From the NCBI RefSeq assembly GCF_032062135.1, contig NC_092860.1:125922677-125986676 (forward strand): 64,000 nucleotides of DNA, given 5' to 3'. The DNA is from Pyxicephalus adspersus. Lineage: Eukaryota; Chordata; Amphibia; Anura; Pyxicephalidae. Shown piece after piece: positions 1 to 14,200 of the stretch. Each line of letters begins with the position of its first letter. Within the stretch, counting starts at the first letter, position 1. The notes under the pieces are model-generated. The model saw only the letters and a program-made list of their open reading frames with translations, was not told the DNA's origin and did not search any database. Position numbers and translations under genes: made by a program.

Positions 1-231
1 GACCAGAACGCAAAAAAAAAAAAAAACAAATTTCCCTGAAAAAGGATGCCTAAAGAAATACAGTAAATGTGACTTTTGTATTCAAGTAGCATGCAAATTG
101 TCCTGGCTTGAAAATGGGCCAATCAGACTCAGCATTCACAATGCTATTGGCTTACCTAGTCAAATTTGTGGCACATCGTTAATAATTTCTCCCTAATCCC
201 TGAAGACTTTTTGTTTTTTTCTGTTCTGGTC
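1..231. mobile_element. Short inverted-repeat element at window edge
   Basis: GACCAGAAC at 1-9 is the reverse complement of GTTCTGGTC at 223-231, with A-rich and T-rich runs next to them. This looks like a small MITE about 230 bp long, possibly cut by the window edge. No coding content. Confidence 0.4.
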
Positions 232-451
232 TGCAGTAATTCTCTTTACCCTCTACATTGTAGATCGGATGAATCTTATGGAAAAGTAGAAAGGGGATGT
301 TCAGTAGTCCAGTCATTAGGTGACAACACTGCTGCTCCATAAATACAATAGAGTGAGTGTTGCCACCCTAAGGAATTTATTACTAGCAGGATCACCAGGT
401 ACAAAAAGGAATAAACTTATGGAGCCACTACATCTCAGGACATGTAATCCG

Positions 452-1603
452 CAGTTAACTCGCCGGTCACCTCATTAGGTAAACGTATTGCTTGTTAATA
501 GACATATGTAATTAGCCAATCACAGGGCAGAACTCTGTTCATTTATGTACGTACACATTGTCCAAACAACCTGTTTAAGTTGAAGCCAGACATGAAAATG
601 GGGAAAAACGTGAATGAAAGGACTTTGAAATTGCCATGGGTGTTGGTGCTAGGCAGACTGGTCTGAGCATTTTAGAAACTGCAGATTTGCTGAGGTTAAC
701 CTCCCTGGAGGTCTAATTATGTCAGCATTTTTATGTCAAAAGCAGTACATTGTTTTGGGTGAAAATTTATTGTTTAATATTTTAGGCCGGTAATTCTTAG
801 GATTAACTCCCGGGTATGATAAAGTTTGAAACACAAATCATTAATTATAATAAAATAAATAATAATTATAAAAAATATTGAATTTAATAATTTTAATAAA
901 ACATTTTTAAATTTGTCCAAACAAGGGTACAATAATAGATAAACGTTTGCATTAATAATTTTTTATTTGGATTTATTTTTTATAACATTATCACTGTGAT
1001 CAATATGCTATCAATCAAGCCGAGGATGTAATGCAGAAGCCGACCGGGGTTCACTAGAGGACGCTGCTGGATTGTGGGAAGTAGGTAGGATTTTTTTTAT
1101 GCTACCCCGAGTGTGGCTCAGGGTTACCGCTTTTGGTACATAAAATTCACCCTGAGCCCCCACTAAGGAATACCGCCAGGGGGGTTAACATGCATACCCA
1201 TCTCAAGGGATTACAGAGAATGGTCTGAAAAAGAAAATAACCAGGGAGTGTCTGTTCTCTAAACAAAAATCATGTCACAAAACTCAGATAATCTCAAACT
1301 AGTCTGCTAAACATAACAATGAGTTTACTGAACTCAAAAGGCCTCCACAGTTATGAGCTGTCAATCTAAGAAAGCATTTTTGAATTGTGGAGGAACGAGA
1401 GGCATGTATCATGGATGAGCATTCAACAAACATGCAGCAACTGCATAATGCCATTATGTCAAAATGGACCAAACTACTTGAGAAATCTTCCCAACACCTT
1501 GTTGAATCTATGCCAAAGAGAATTATGGTAGTTTTAAAGGCAAAAGGGATTCCAATCTGAAACTAGCAAGCCGTACCTAATAAAGTGGCAGTTGAGTGTC
1601 TAT
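452..1603 (+). mobile_element. Tc1/mariner-like fossil, split by a nested MITE
   Basis: The left end (CGGTCACCTCATTAGGTA) mirrors the right end (TACCTAATAAAGTGGCAGTT). Inside, GGTGCTAGGCAGACTGGTCTGAG and the tail CTTGTTGAATCTATGCC...AAGGCAAAAGGG match the transposase DNA of a widespread fish and frog Tc1-type family. The middle catalytic part is deleted and the frame is broken, so it is inactive. A TTAA-flanked MITE sits inside it at 700-1184. Confidence 0.75.
700..1184. mobile_element. TTAA-flanked MITE with CCTCCCTGGCGGT-type ends
   Basis: Flanked by TTAA at 696-699 and 1185-1188. The ends are CCTCCCTGGAGGT and ACCGCCAGGGGGG, inverted repeats. The interior is very AT-rich. TTAA duplication is typical of piggyBac-like and Kolobok elements; the class is inferred from the target site only. 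A shorter relative lies at 56636-56891. Confidence 0.75.
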
Positions 1604-2117
1604 TACATACTTTTTAAACAAATTTGGAACAGTGAAACTAAAGCTTAAAAGACAGTAAGCTGCGACCAGGCAGGTGATTTACTGGAGAAGAGACATTCAA
1701 TGTCCCTCTTTCAATATAATAATCTTCCCTGCCTGTTTGCATTTTTTTTTCCTTACACTCACCTGTCCTCGCTCCGTCTCAAGTGCCCTATATTCATCTG
1801 GTCCTCCTCTGGGTGTTGAAAGAATTCACATATGGTACTATAGATAATTACCTGTAAACTTTTCTTTACATACAAAACAAAAATATAAGTGTTCAAAAAA
1901 GTGAAATGTTTAGCAAAGTAGCTGAGCAATCATGAAATACAGTGCCATCTAGTGGTCGATATGGAATAGTTCCTTTAGCTTTTAGGGGTATATACATACC
2001 CCTGCTTTTTTGTCCAAGCATAAACTAATACATGCTTTAGAATTGATAGGTGGAAAAAAATTCAATATGAATTAAAATGGGCCAAAACCAAGATGATGCA
2101 GATTACATTCAACTTAC

Positions 2118-2220
2118 TTGATTACATGTATCAGCTAAGGAGTGGATAGCTTCAGAAAACATGCTAGCAGAGCCGGTGTACACCCAGGCCAAAAGTTTAA
2201 AGAAAAAGTTTAGTCCATTT
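2118..2220 (-). CDS. SLC30A9: SLC30A9 internal exon (membrane helices 1-2, metal-site motif)
   Basis: 103 bp between an AATACAG acceptor and a GTAAGT donor. It encodes NGLNFFFKLLAWVYTGSASM and then FSEAIHSLADTCNQ. The SEAIHSLADT stretch matches the CDF HxxxD signature that supplies zinc ligands in the family. Further transporter exons should follow to the left of the window; none is visible in 1-2117. Confidence 0.95.
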
Positions 2221-5200
2221 CTGTATTGGGAAAGAACAAAGAAATAAGAATATTAAGCAGGATTTGTTATGGAGCTTGGCAGCCAAAAGAACTTAATTTA
2301 CCATATGCTATGTATGAAACACAAAAATATATCTAGTGGTAATCTAAAAATAACAAGAAAACATGTTCAGTTTATAAAGGATTTCATTCTTTTTTTTTTC
2401 CCCAACTAAATCATCATTCTCAGACCATCTGTCCTCATAATTATCGTCCCCTGCTGAGGAAAACTGGTACTGCAGATCCTTTGTCATAAAAATGTCGGGA
2501 AGATATTCTATTTTTTGCAATATGAAACTTTTTGTGCAAAAATAAAGACATAAAAAACACAATAATATAAAGGTGCGTACACACTTCCAATTTTTATCGT
2601 TCCAATCGAACGACGAACGATCGATTGGGCAAAAAATCGTTCGTAAAAAAGTAACCAACGACGCCGACGAACGAGGAAAGTCGTTGGAAACGAACGACCG
2701 GACCGGCGGATCGGATTGGACGACGATCGTTGAACATCGTTCGTGTGTACGGTCGTTCGTTGATCGTCCATGGGCTGAGCATGCGTAATGAACGAACGTC
2801 CGTTCACTTTCCTGTCGTGCACATAGTTCCTCTATCGCTCAAACGATCGTATCTATTGTGTGTACAATATCTACGAACGATCGTGTCGTTATCTCTATGT
2901 GCAGGATCGGTGCTATACGATCGTTCGTAGATATCGTGCAGAATCGTTCGTCGTTCGTTTTCCAACGATAATAATTGGAAGTGTGTACGTAGCTTAAGTG
3001 ATAAAGAGAAAACATGTCTGCATCCCAAAGAAAAACAAAGATAAGTACATCATAAAGCAGAATACATTTAGTAAATAAAAAAAGGTGTAAAGCAGGAAAA
3101 AGCGTGCAGTGATATATTAGAATCAAGCAGTAATGCCAAATGAAATTGTAGCACATATTTAAAATACATTCCTACATATTTAAATCTAAAGATGGATTAA
3201 TTAGAAAAAGTGAGGGGAATGTGTTCTTTTATGTGTCCAAGAGTTCATAGTACCCCTGGATTATCGATAGATAATGCTCCAACAATACTATGTAGCCGAC
3301 TGAACAATCATATTCACTGCCATAAGGGGAAGGGGAATATCTTCTTGGTGCCCCATGAGCAAGGGAAAATGGTGTGATATTAACCATATTATTATTATTA
3401 TTATTACACAGTATTTATATAGCGCCATCATATTACGCAGCACTGTAAAAAGTCCATAGTCGTGTCACTAACTGTGCCTTAAAGGGGCTCACAATCTAAC
3501 GTTTGTATCATGGTCATATGTCATTTATACAGTCTAAGGTCAATTTTGGGGGAAAGCCAATTAACCTCAATGCATGTTTTTGGGATGTGGGAGGAAACCA
3601 GAATACCCGGAGGAAACCCATGCAGACATAGGTAGAACCTGCAAAGTCCATGCCATAAACTCATTACAATATATTTGCAGTTATTATTGTTATATTTACA
3701 CAGGAGAAGGAGAGGACCCTGCCCTGAAAAGCTTACAACCTAGGAGCATCTCCAGGTTATATGTATGAAATGCCTGATGTCAGGATGACATAAATGAATG
3801 AAAATGACAGATTTAGGTGTCTAATATGTGCAGTCAAACAATTCAAAAACTAAGATAGAGTTTCACATCACTGCAGTTAAAATAAAAAGGAAAACTTACA
3901 TGCATATTGCAACCATAACAACTTTTCCTGGACCCTTGAGAAACATGGATGACGTGCTTAAACGAGGCTGTAACAAAACATAGATAATATAAACAAACTT
4001 TACTACATACAGCATATAATGAGCGTCACAAACTTCTCACCATTGTCAGACATTACATACAGGATATAATAGGTGTCACAAACTCAGCTCCTCACCACTG
4101 TCAGACAATACTTACTAATATAATATATACTGACTGGTATACAATTTTATAGCCCAAATTTGTTTTTTAGTTTTCAATAAAGTGGGGAAGACTTAGAATC
4201 TCTGCCAGGTTTTACTGCTGCTGGAGAGATTCCTTTACTTCCTGCTCATCTACAGGAAAGAAAGTTTTTGGTATACTTTTACACTTATACACTTTTTGCT
4301 CCATTTTTCCACAGCGAGTTAAGGAGGAAGATTGATATTCTCTTATGCAGAGGTTACAGCACCCTTTATATTGCACTGGTACTGTAGACTATTAGAGCTA
4401 CAAATGTGCTGTCTAATGTATTGCTAGCTCTCTTATGTAGTCCTATGTAATAGAAGCTTGGGGTAATGAACTGCGATATTATACAATAATGAAGTAATAA
4501 ATCAGATTTATGTATTTTCCTTTTCTTTGCAAACTTTCAAATTGGAGAATCTGGAAAAGTGTACAGTGTACTTTATCTGATACCCTTACCCATTCAACTG
4601 TTAATGATTATGCATACAGTATGAGAATTACTTTAAAGCCTTTCTGGTCTACTTACTCTATATAAGCAACCTTAAGTAAAGCATTTGACATCACCAAACG
4701 GCTTCACACAATATTCAGTAAATGTAAAGCCACATAAAATGGTCAGAGACTGTGAATATATTACTTGGGATGGTCAGGGACTACAGATGAGTTACAGGAT
4801 CATTTAAAGACTGCACACATTCTTCTGGTTAGAGAATGAGGATCAAATCACAGGAGATGGCCAGACAACAGATGTATTGCACATAATGTGGGAGAAAGAG
4901 TTTAAAGACTTGTCACAGGAGCAGTTGGGGTCTGCAGACAATAGACAGGGATTGAGGACATACTATATGAGACTTTAAGATACTGCAGATAGCCCTGCAA
5001 ATTATAGGAGACTGCTTAAAATGACAGCTTCTTTACATATCTGTGCTTCTGTATTTGAATTTAGTATGGTCCCTAAATTACAAGTGACACATGTTTTATG
5101 AATTTCACAATAAAAGATCAAAGGAAGAAAAAATGCATCAAAAAGAGAAAAGAAAATGAAAAACAAAGAAAATGAATGTCTTTAAACAATAAACCAAACC

Positions 5201-8200
5201 ATAACAAGCATAATCCAGCATAACAAAGATTTTCTTTTATCAACTTTGAATAACCATATAGGTCATGAAAACTGGCCCTGGGTGAATTCTTGGTGAATAG
5301 CCCCAGTAATCAACAGGTTCCTTGCCCTATATAGTTATTCATAGTCTGTCAACAAAAATATTTAACATGTTGGTTTGAGCTTGTTATGGTTTTGGCCAAT
5401 CACTTTTCACATAATCCTAAAATGGGGCCTGCAAAAGCTAGTCTTCTTCTAAAAATGCTAGTTGCCTGTCAAATCAAATCAATGGTCATTACCAAATAAG
5501 CAGATAAAAAGCTCAGCTTTTCCTAATTTGTATTTATAACATTTTACAGCTTCAATGTTGACTAATTCAATGTTTTTTTATAGAATGCATTCTTACCCTT
5601 CAGCTTATGCAAAGTCTGACCAACTGATACAACCTCAGATCATAACACTGCTCAATATAGGTTTAGGGACTGTTTTTGGCTAGGAAGTGTATGAGAGCTA
5701 GTGTAACAACCCAACCACATATTACATACCTTTGTATTTCCTAAAAATTCTTTGTATTCCTTTAATAATTTCTGATTTCTAAACAGATCTAAAAGAAGGA
5801 AAAAACAAAGAACAAAACAAACTTTTTTGTTTCTCAAGTAAATAATTTAGTAGACTTTTATGGAGAAAACGACTCATGAAAGAGCCATTTATTAGTGAAA
5901 GACACATCTCACAGTGCAAGAAAAAGAAAGGTACAATTAATCAATTTGCTGCGTGACAAATGGAAATATACTGATCTTTAAAACAATGGCTGACATTTAA
6001 AAAAATTGCTGCATAGAAGTTTTTGTAACTGCCAGTAATTAGCTTTTACAATTTGAAAGAAGCCGTTGAATAATGGATTTAATCAAAGACATGTTAAGAC
6101 ACGAAAAACAAAACCTGGTTTGGTTATTAGAAAATGTTCACAGGAAAAAGTGTCATCTTGTTAGTTTAAAAAGGACTAGACAATTTCCAGCAGCCAAACA
6201 GAATAACCCACACAGAATAACCCAAACAGAATAAAGTCCATGCTATATTGGGGCAGCTCGGTGGCTCAGAGGTGAGCAGCTATGCAGCTATGCAGCACTA
6301 GGTCCCAGGTTCCAATCTTGGCCAGGACACCATCTGCATGGAGTTTGCAGGTTCTCCCTGTGTTTACGTGGGTTTGCTCCGGGTACTCTGGTTTCCTCCC
6401 ACATTCCAAAAACATGCAGTTAGGATAATTGGCTCCCTACCCCCCCCCCCACATGTGTCCCTACTTATGACAACGACATGTCATATGACTATTGACTTTG
6501 TAATATGTCAGAGCTATATAAATACTATGTAATAATATTACTGCTACCATGTAGGACAATCAAATAGTTAATTGCTGCTGGAAAAAATGAGTGAACGGAG
6601 AATGTCCAAGTTGAGAAAGAGGGCTCATGTATGAGGGGCGACTTACTAGCACCATCACATATTATTTATCATACAGGATACTGTATCACACATATAGACA
6701 CTGGGCAATTCATCTCCACAGTCCAGACAGAGCAGTGGAGGAGTGAATGGAAGATGAGAGTGTGGCGCTTATGAAGGCAGCAATAAAGTGAACCTGTTGC
6801 TTTGTTCTGCACAGATCCATTCTTTATGAAGGGCATTCGACAAACCCATTCAGACATAATTCCATGCACCGTGTGCCACAATGTATTGTGCTGTTACTAC
6901 AGCTAGATCCATACTTGTGCCCACCAGTAGATGACTAACAGAATAGAACTATCAGTAAACAAACTGCTATCAACATATTTTGTATGCATCCTATATGTAT
7001 TTGTGCAACGGCATCTTGTTGATTGACAGAATGTTTTTAGGCAAAAACATGAACAATAGCATATGCAATATTGGAATTACATTTTTTTAGTAGCTTTAAT
7101 GGTGTAAATGCCCACAAAAAAAATTAATACCATATAATTTTTCTGACTAGTAGAAATACGTACCTATATTATTTTAAAGGTATATCAATGTAAAGCAGGT
7201 ATATATTATACAAACAGAATGATTAGTGGATTACCTTTATAATAGTGGTTACTATTGCTACACATTATTTGCAGTCACACAGATCATATACAGCAATGGT
7301 CCCCAACCCCTGGGCTGCTCACTGGTGCCGGTCCATGACGAGTTGGGGGCCGCAAATGACAGGAGGCAGAAACGTTGGCGGCCCTTCTCACACTGCTCTA
7401 AAACAAGTGACAGCAGAAGCGCAACCAGCGGGAGCGCGGGTGCCTCTCCTCACACTGCTTACATAGGAGCAGCTGAGAAATGTATGTAAGGCTTACACTT
7501 CACTACCATTCCCAGCAACTCTGCCATCTGACAGCACACCAGCTCTTTAACACTGCTCTGCTATTCTCAGTTAGTGTGCTGGCAGGAGGCCGAGCTGCTG
7601 AGAATAGCAGAGTAGTGTAAGCTGTACATATACCGGGCCGCGGCAAAAAATCGGGCCCTGCTGTCAAATAGTTGTGGACCACTGGTATACAGTCAAATAA
7701 ATCACCCTATATCAAATGAGCTGTGAGCATGGTAATTAGCTCTAGTAACATATAACCCTAGGGAGAGTCATACTCAGATTTATTCACCAAACCAGATAAT
7801 AAGAAGCATTGCAGATCAGGACTGTAATCATTTGTCTGTCATATGCCGTACAGTTTATAATTACACTCTGAATTAGTCATGACTGCATTATCGGCTTCTT
7901 CAAATTTAATTTACCAGCATACTCTCGTGTATCTCCATGAAAACTATGAACTATTCTTTTCAAAAGTTGGTTACAGCTGAATATATATAGCCTGCTCATC
8001 ACATGCTAACAAGTGACATTGGTAAATCTTGTACTGGATATTCATCTTACCATTGTCGGAAAGAAACTCACTTTCTTTGTATGCAATCTCTTCTTCTTTC
8101 CTTAATTTTCTTTCCCTAAAAATGGCTTCAGGACTCCCCCAAACCTCCAGAGCCCTGTGGAAAAGATTGAATTGATTGCTTTTTACCTTTTTAAATTGTA

Positions 8201-11200
8201 AAACGCCATTTTTTTTTTTTTTATTACTATAACAGAAAAATATTTCACTGCTGCCTATTAGGTTAAATTTAAATTCCTAACGCATCAAATGCATGCAAGA
8301 AAATAAATAAAGAACCTCATCTAGCTGGTAAAATGTAATTGTGCTCAGCATGGTTTTATTTACAAAGTTCCTAAAATACTCTACACTGCTGGCCCCATGC
8401 TGCCAAACTCCATTCTGCCTGTGTATGTATTCCAAAAAGAACCCAAGCTTTGACAGCTATGGAGTATACACCAAGCTTGACAAAGAACCTATTAGGACTT
8501 GAAACTTTCATATCAAATTTAGGTTTTTCAATGAAAGATCCTTGCGCAAATTATTTTTTGCATTCAGTAGACTTTACATTCAATAGAAATCCTTAACATT
8601 TGGATATTGCACAGGGCATTTGCTTGAGGAGGTGTGCAATGTACTTGGAAACATGCCATTCTGTCTGTGCACACATAAAGCAAAGCAGACGCTGACATGG
8701 CCCATACAGCCCCATTTGTCCAGTGTAAGAGTCTGTAATTGGGGTAAGAGTTTGATGTTTATTGCAGGCACAAAGTAGACTATTGAGGTAAAGACACAGA
8801 ATGAGCACCAGCAAAATTAAGCATCAAAAAAAGTGGCTGAGCAAATAATGACCAGCAAACACTGAATGATGATTCCAGTCATGAAATTTGGGGACATTCA
8901 TAAAAAGAACAAACTACAGTGTATACGACCTTACCTGTGGTATTATATTGTTAATTCAGTGTAGGCTGTCTATAGAAAGGCATTGGTTTTGATTTATTAA
9001 AGCTCTCCAAGACTGGACAAAATAGAATGTGGTGGGAGAACAAGATCTAGCAAACCTGCAATGGATGTCTCAAAATGACTTGCTATTAGTTGACAAATGT
9101 TTTCAGTCCTGGTTCAGAACTATTCCAAGTTTGTGAGACCACCCAGGTTCTCCCAAAATAGTCTATCCTATCCAGTTTTGGAGAGTTTTAAGGTCTTTCT
9201 AATAATCAGGTTCATTATCTGAGAATAAGGAGGAGACATTTTCCTATGCTCAGACTGGCCAACATCTAGTGATCCACTCCAAACTGATGAACCATGATTT
9301 GGGTGGTATTACAAAGCATGTACATGATACAAGCCATATTGTTTTTTCCCTAAGGGACTAGTTAGTACCTGTTCACATACACTGGAAATCTGTGTGTAAT
9401 AAGCACTTCCAGCATTCAGAATCATTCACTACTAACCTTTCATTTACAGCCCAACAATTACCTGGAATTCAGAATCATTACAAAAGTCTGGTACATTGCT
9501 GGTCAGTTTATGAATACCACTAGCTAAACCTCTAAGTCACATACAGAAAGCACCTAGGCATATCTGCATACAAGATTACATCACTAAACAACTTAGATCA
9601 TACTTTAGTGTTAGCAAGAAAAACTGTTGTCAGAAGACAACCTCAGTGCTGCTAAAATATTCACATGAGACAATCATAAACAAAATATTTCAGAGCATGA
9701 AAATCCAGCATAGGTACAAACTTTCAGATGGAAGCTCACTGCCTAAAACTAGTCAAAAGAAAAGTCAATGAAGGGCTTCCTTCACTTCTAAAACAAGTTC
9801 TTTTCACCTGTTTGATTTTGCTTAGTTGCATTGGTTGAAATAACTGATGCTTCAGATGAACTCCTCCTTTTCTAATGTGCACCTACAAAGCTACAAACAG
9901 CAAGGAGACCGAATTCTGAAAAATGAAATGTTCGCTTTACACCTCACAGCAATTAAGCTGCGTACACACTTGCAATTTTTGTCGTTGGAAAGGATCTTTC
10001 ACGATCCTTTCCAACGACAAGGGACTGCACGATGCATGAACGGTGCTGTACATACAGCACCGTTCATGCTCTATGGAGAGGGGAGGGGTAGAGCAACGGA
10101 GCGGCACCCTGCTACGCGCTCTCCGATCGGTTGTCGTCCATGGATCCGGCAGGACGGTCGTTCGGACGATGGACGACAACCGACTGTACACACGGCAGAT
10201 TTTCGCCCGATATTTGGCCGATGCCGATTATCGGGCGATAAAAATCTGCCGTGTGTACGTAGCTTTACACTTATTCCTAATTTTAAACTTTTTTAGTTAC
10301 ACGCAAGATAAAGAGATTATAGTTGCACAATTTTCACTTACTTGGTCTCTACGTCCGACCTTAGGAACACAGTAAAAGATTCTGTGTCATCATGGGGACT
10401 TCTCCGTCTAATCTTGCGCAGTGATTCTAAGTCACTGAGGCAAAAAAAGAAAGCAAATGAGAAAGGATAAGAAGCTCACTGGGGTTCAGAAGCAGAACAT
10501 CAACAGTTAGAAAAGAATGCTTTTGTGTGGCTTTTGGTTCACATAATCCATACAGATTATCTATACACTAGTGCAATGCACAGAATAGCCCAACACAGGG
10601 GAGCCAACCAGAGATCAGCATGTATTAGAAAACGTAAAACTGACTGAATGTAATAAATATATTGCTGTTGTATATTTTTGGCTGTCTGATAATTGACAAG
10701 TTTATTACTATTTCTTCATAGAGATTCCAGCCTCCATTTACTTGATTATGGACATCTACAGCTGGCCACACACGGGTCAATTTCCTGTTATATTGACCAG
10801 TCTATTCATTTGTTTCATCAACTCGACTGCAAAATGAATCTGAATTTGATAGACTAAAAGCAATTAGTAGGGAGTATAGAAACCAAAAGAACCTTGATTG
10901 GTCAGGTCAGAAAATTAATGAAGTGGAAAGTCTTCTGTAAGCATCATCCAATTGTAATTAACAAAATAGTTAGTATTTGATACCTGGGTTTAAGGACAAA
11001 TTCATTCATTGCTCGTACTCCGGTGATAAAGTTATTCTTCATGTATTTCGTTCCATAATCTCTCTTCTTTAGAACAGCTTTAACTGAAGCACACAGATGT
11101 ATATATAAAAAAAAGTTACAAACAAGCAGATAGAATTTGCAATATTTAACCAGAGATAGTTTTCCTAAATACCAGTTGGTACCAATGTACTTAGTTGCTA

Positions 11201-14200
11201 GTAGCTTTGAGGGTATCCTGTGCACCATGAAAATGTCAAGTCTTTACAAGCAGTGGTTAGGGCGATATGAAGAGTTGAACACGGTGAGTTGTTACACTGC
11301 AGAATATGCCTTTACACAGACACAGCTATTACACTGTGCTGCCAATGACGCCATTATTCACCACCACCTGTACATGTCTCCTGGGGGGGGGCAGAGATCT
11401 CACATGAAGGTTTTTTCTCACATGAGGGCCGTGCTAGCATATGGGGGCAGGGCTGCCAGTGCCCCGCTCTCATCAATGCTGAGCACTAGTAACTGCTCCT
11501 CTGCTCACCTCCCAATACCTCAAATCTTCTGAATGGATGACAAAAGGGAACCAGCTGATGGCAGGTGGGCAGGGGAGTCAAGAGTAAAAAAAAATGGAAC
11601 TCCTCAGGTAAAAGACCCAAACAGAACTATGTAAATATAAAATAAATGTAATGATTAAAAAAAAATCAGCTACCTGAAAAAAACAATTATCTAAGAAGCT
11701 CAATCATGTACATCTCCCCCTGTAAGTGCAGACGATAAGCAGAAAGTTACTAAATCACAAACCTTTGACTTGAATGGGATCAGGAGGCACGGTGCTTTTC
11801 TGTTCTGGTTTGCTGGGGTCCTGGCCTGTTAATATATAATGTTTTGTACATGTGAGTTTGTTAATATCTTCAGTCATATACCGTACAAACTTGAATATAA
11901 ACCAAGGTATCAACTTTAACCTGAAATTAAACAAATATGGGCACAAAATGTGGCCATCACTGCTAACATTCAAACAGTAAGCATCAGAAATGCTATAAAT
12001 TATTATGATTCTATATGAATGTGGATAAATACATCCATAGAGTTCTATTTTAAAGCTTTTATTTAAAAGTGGGAAAAAAAACACATCAGCACACGTTTAA
12101 AGTATTTTTAGTACTTTTGGGTGAGATAGGATTGGTCGTTGCTCTTAAAATTATCTTTTGTGCATGGTTGTGGACCACCTATAGATGGCGCTGTGTCTTT
12201 ATTTAAAGTACAACAAACTCTGGACCTGATTTATTAAAGCTCTCCAAGACTGGAGAGGATCCACTTTCATCAATGAACCTGGGTGATCCAGCAAGCCTGG
12301 AATGGATTTCTTAAAAATCATTTGCTATTTGTTAGCATATGTTTTCAATCCTAGACTAGATCCATTCCAGGTTTGCTGGATCACAAAAGTGTATCTTCTC
12401 CAGCCTTGGAGAACGTTAATAAATCAGGCCTATCTCAGACAGCAAGACTTTGTAATTAATTTTACATAAGGACACAGCACCATCTAGAGGCCTGAGTAAA
12501 TATGAAGATTCTTTTTCTAACAGCATGTTCAGGTCAATAAATGTGGTATAAACTCCAGCATATACATGCTTAAAATAATCATTCAAATCTATCAAAAGAT
12601 TTTTTTTAGGATTGATTTTTATTTATTTTAGCATTGTTTGTTTTACCAGAAATCCTTTCGGCGGATAACTGTGTCCAGTGCCTTTGCTGCATTGTATCAG
12701 TTTTATTGTTCCAAAGACTAGAGGACAATGGCTATTTATGTAATGGACAAGAGAACAGGTGGGGTTACCAGTAATCCTGTCCTGTTTCTGTGGTCCTGAT
12801 ACAGTAGGATGATTAAGTGTTGTCACCATAGAACAGGAAGCGAGTTACTGGCAGAATTGTGAGCTAAAAATAAAGAAAACCATCCAGAAAAGGGAAAACT
12901 AAAGAAGCCACAATATCCAAGGACCAGTAAGCTGCAAAATATAACATTTTTGGTTTTGTATTTTAAGACACCTAAAGAGTAATGGTATAATAAAATGTTT
13001 CTAAAAAATGAAATTAGAGATAATAAAGGTGAGCAATGAATATGAGAAGCAACAGCTATAAAGAGGATTTTTAAGGCCTACTGAAATATAGAGAATGCCC
13101 CATCTCTTGAGAAAGGACCACAAGATATAAAAAGTATTGATTAGGAATATCCTACAAATGAAACAGAACAACAACAATGGGTTTCAGCAGCTCAATCAGT
13201 GAGAAACAGGGTGCAAGCCTCCAGCACTGTGACCCTGCATTGTAATGATCAGCCTGAACCTTTGAGGGTGATTAAACGTTTTTTTTTAGAAAAATTGAAT
13301 GTACTGTTTAATTATATATATTAATGATTACTAATATTAGTATTATTATAAACAAGATTTATATTGCAATAACATATTACGCAGCACTGTACATTAAATA
13401 GGGGTTGCAAATGACAGACAGTGACAAAGGAGGAGGAGAGGACCCTGTCCAGAAGAGCTTACCATTAAGAGGTGAGGAAGTAACACACAATAGGAGGGGG
13501 GATAAGGAATGGTGGGAAGTAGTGACGGTTTTAAGAGANNNNNNNNNNNNNNNNNNNNNNNNNNNNNNNNNNNNNNNNNNNNNNNNNNNNNNNNNNNNNN
13601 NNNNNNNNNNNNNNNNNNNNNNNNNNNNNNNNNNNNNNNNNNNNNNNNNNNNNNNNNNNNNNNNNNNNNNNNNNNNNNNNNNNNNNNNNNNNNNNNNNNN
13701 NNNNNNNNNNNNNNNNNNNNNNNNNNNNNNNNNNNNNNNNNNNNNNNNNNNNNNNNNNNNNNNNNNNNNNNNNNNNNNNNNNNNNNNNNNNNNNNNNNNN
13801 NNNNNNNNNNNNNNNNNNNNNNNNNNNNNNNNNNNNNNNNNNNNNNNNNNNNNNNNNNNNNNNNNNNNNNNNNNNNNNNNNNNNNNNNNNNNNNNNNNNN
13901 NNNNNNNNNNNNNNNNNNNNNNNNNNNNNNNNNNNNNNNNNNNNNNNNNNNNNNNNNNNNNNNNNNNNNNNNNNNNNNNNNNNNNNNNNNNNNNNNNNNN
14001 NNNNNNNNNNNNNNNNNNNNNNNNNNNNNNNNNNNNNNNNNNNNNNNNNNNNNNNNNNNNNNNNNNNNNNNNNNNNNNNNNNNNNNNNNNNNNNNNNNNN
14101 NNNNNNNNNNNNNNNNNNNNNGTGAGGGCAGAATCAAAGGAGACACCAAGATAACATGACTAAGGGGAGGGTCGAATGACTGTGTTGTTAACAGATAGGA

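Noticed and set aside
2508..3156. Overlapping Arg/Asp-rich frames on both strands
   Set aside because: They lie in a palindromic MITE whose word composition removes stop codons.
6246..6350. tRNA-like A and B boxes considered as tRNA genes (also at 18209)
   Set aside because: No cloverleaf or anticodon stem could be drawn; they are SINE heads followed by core and tail.
13394..14159. Long open frames over 13394-14159 on both strands
   Set aside because: They consist almost wholly of undetermined bases in the gap 13539-14121.
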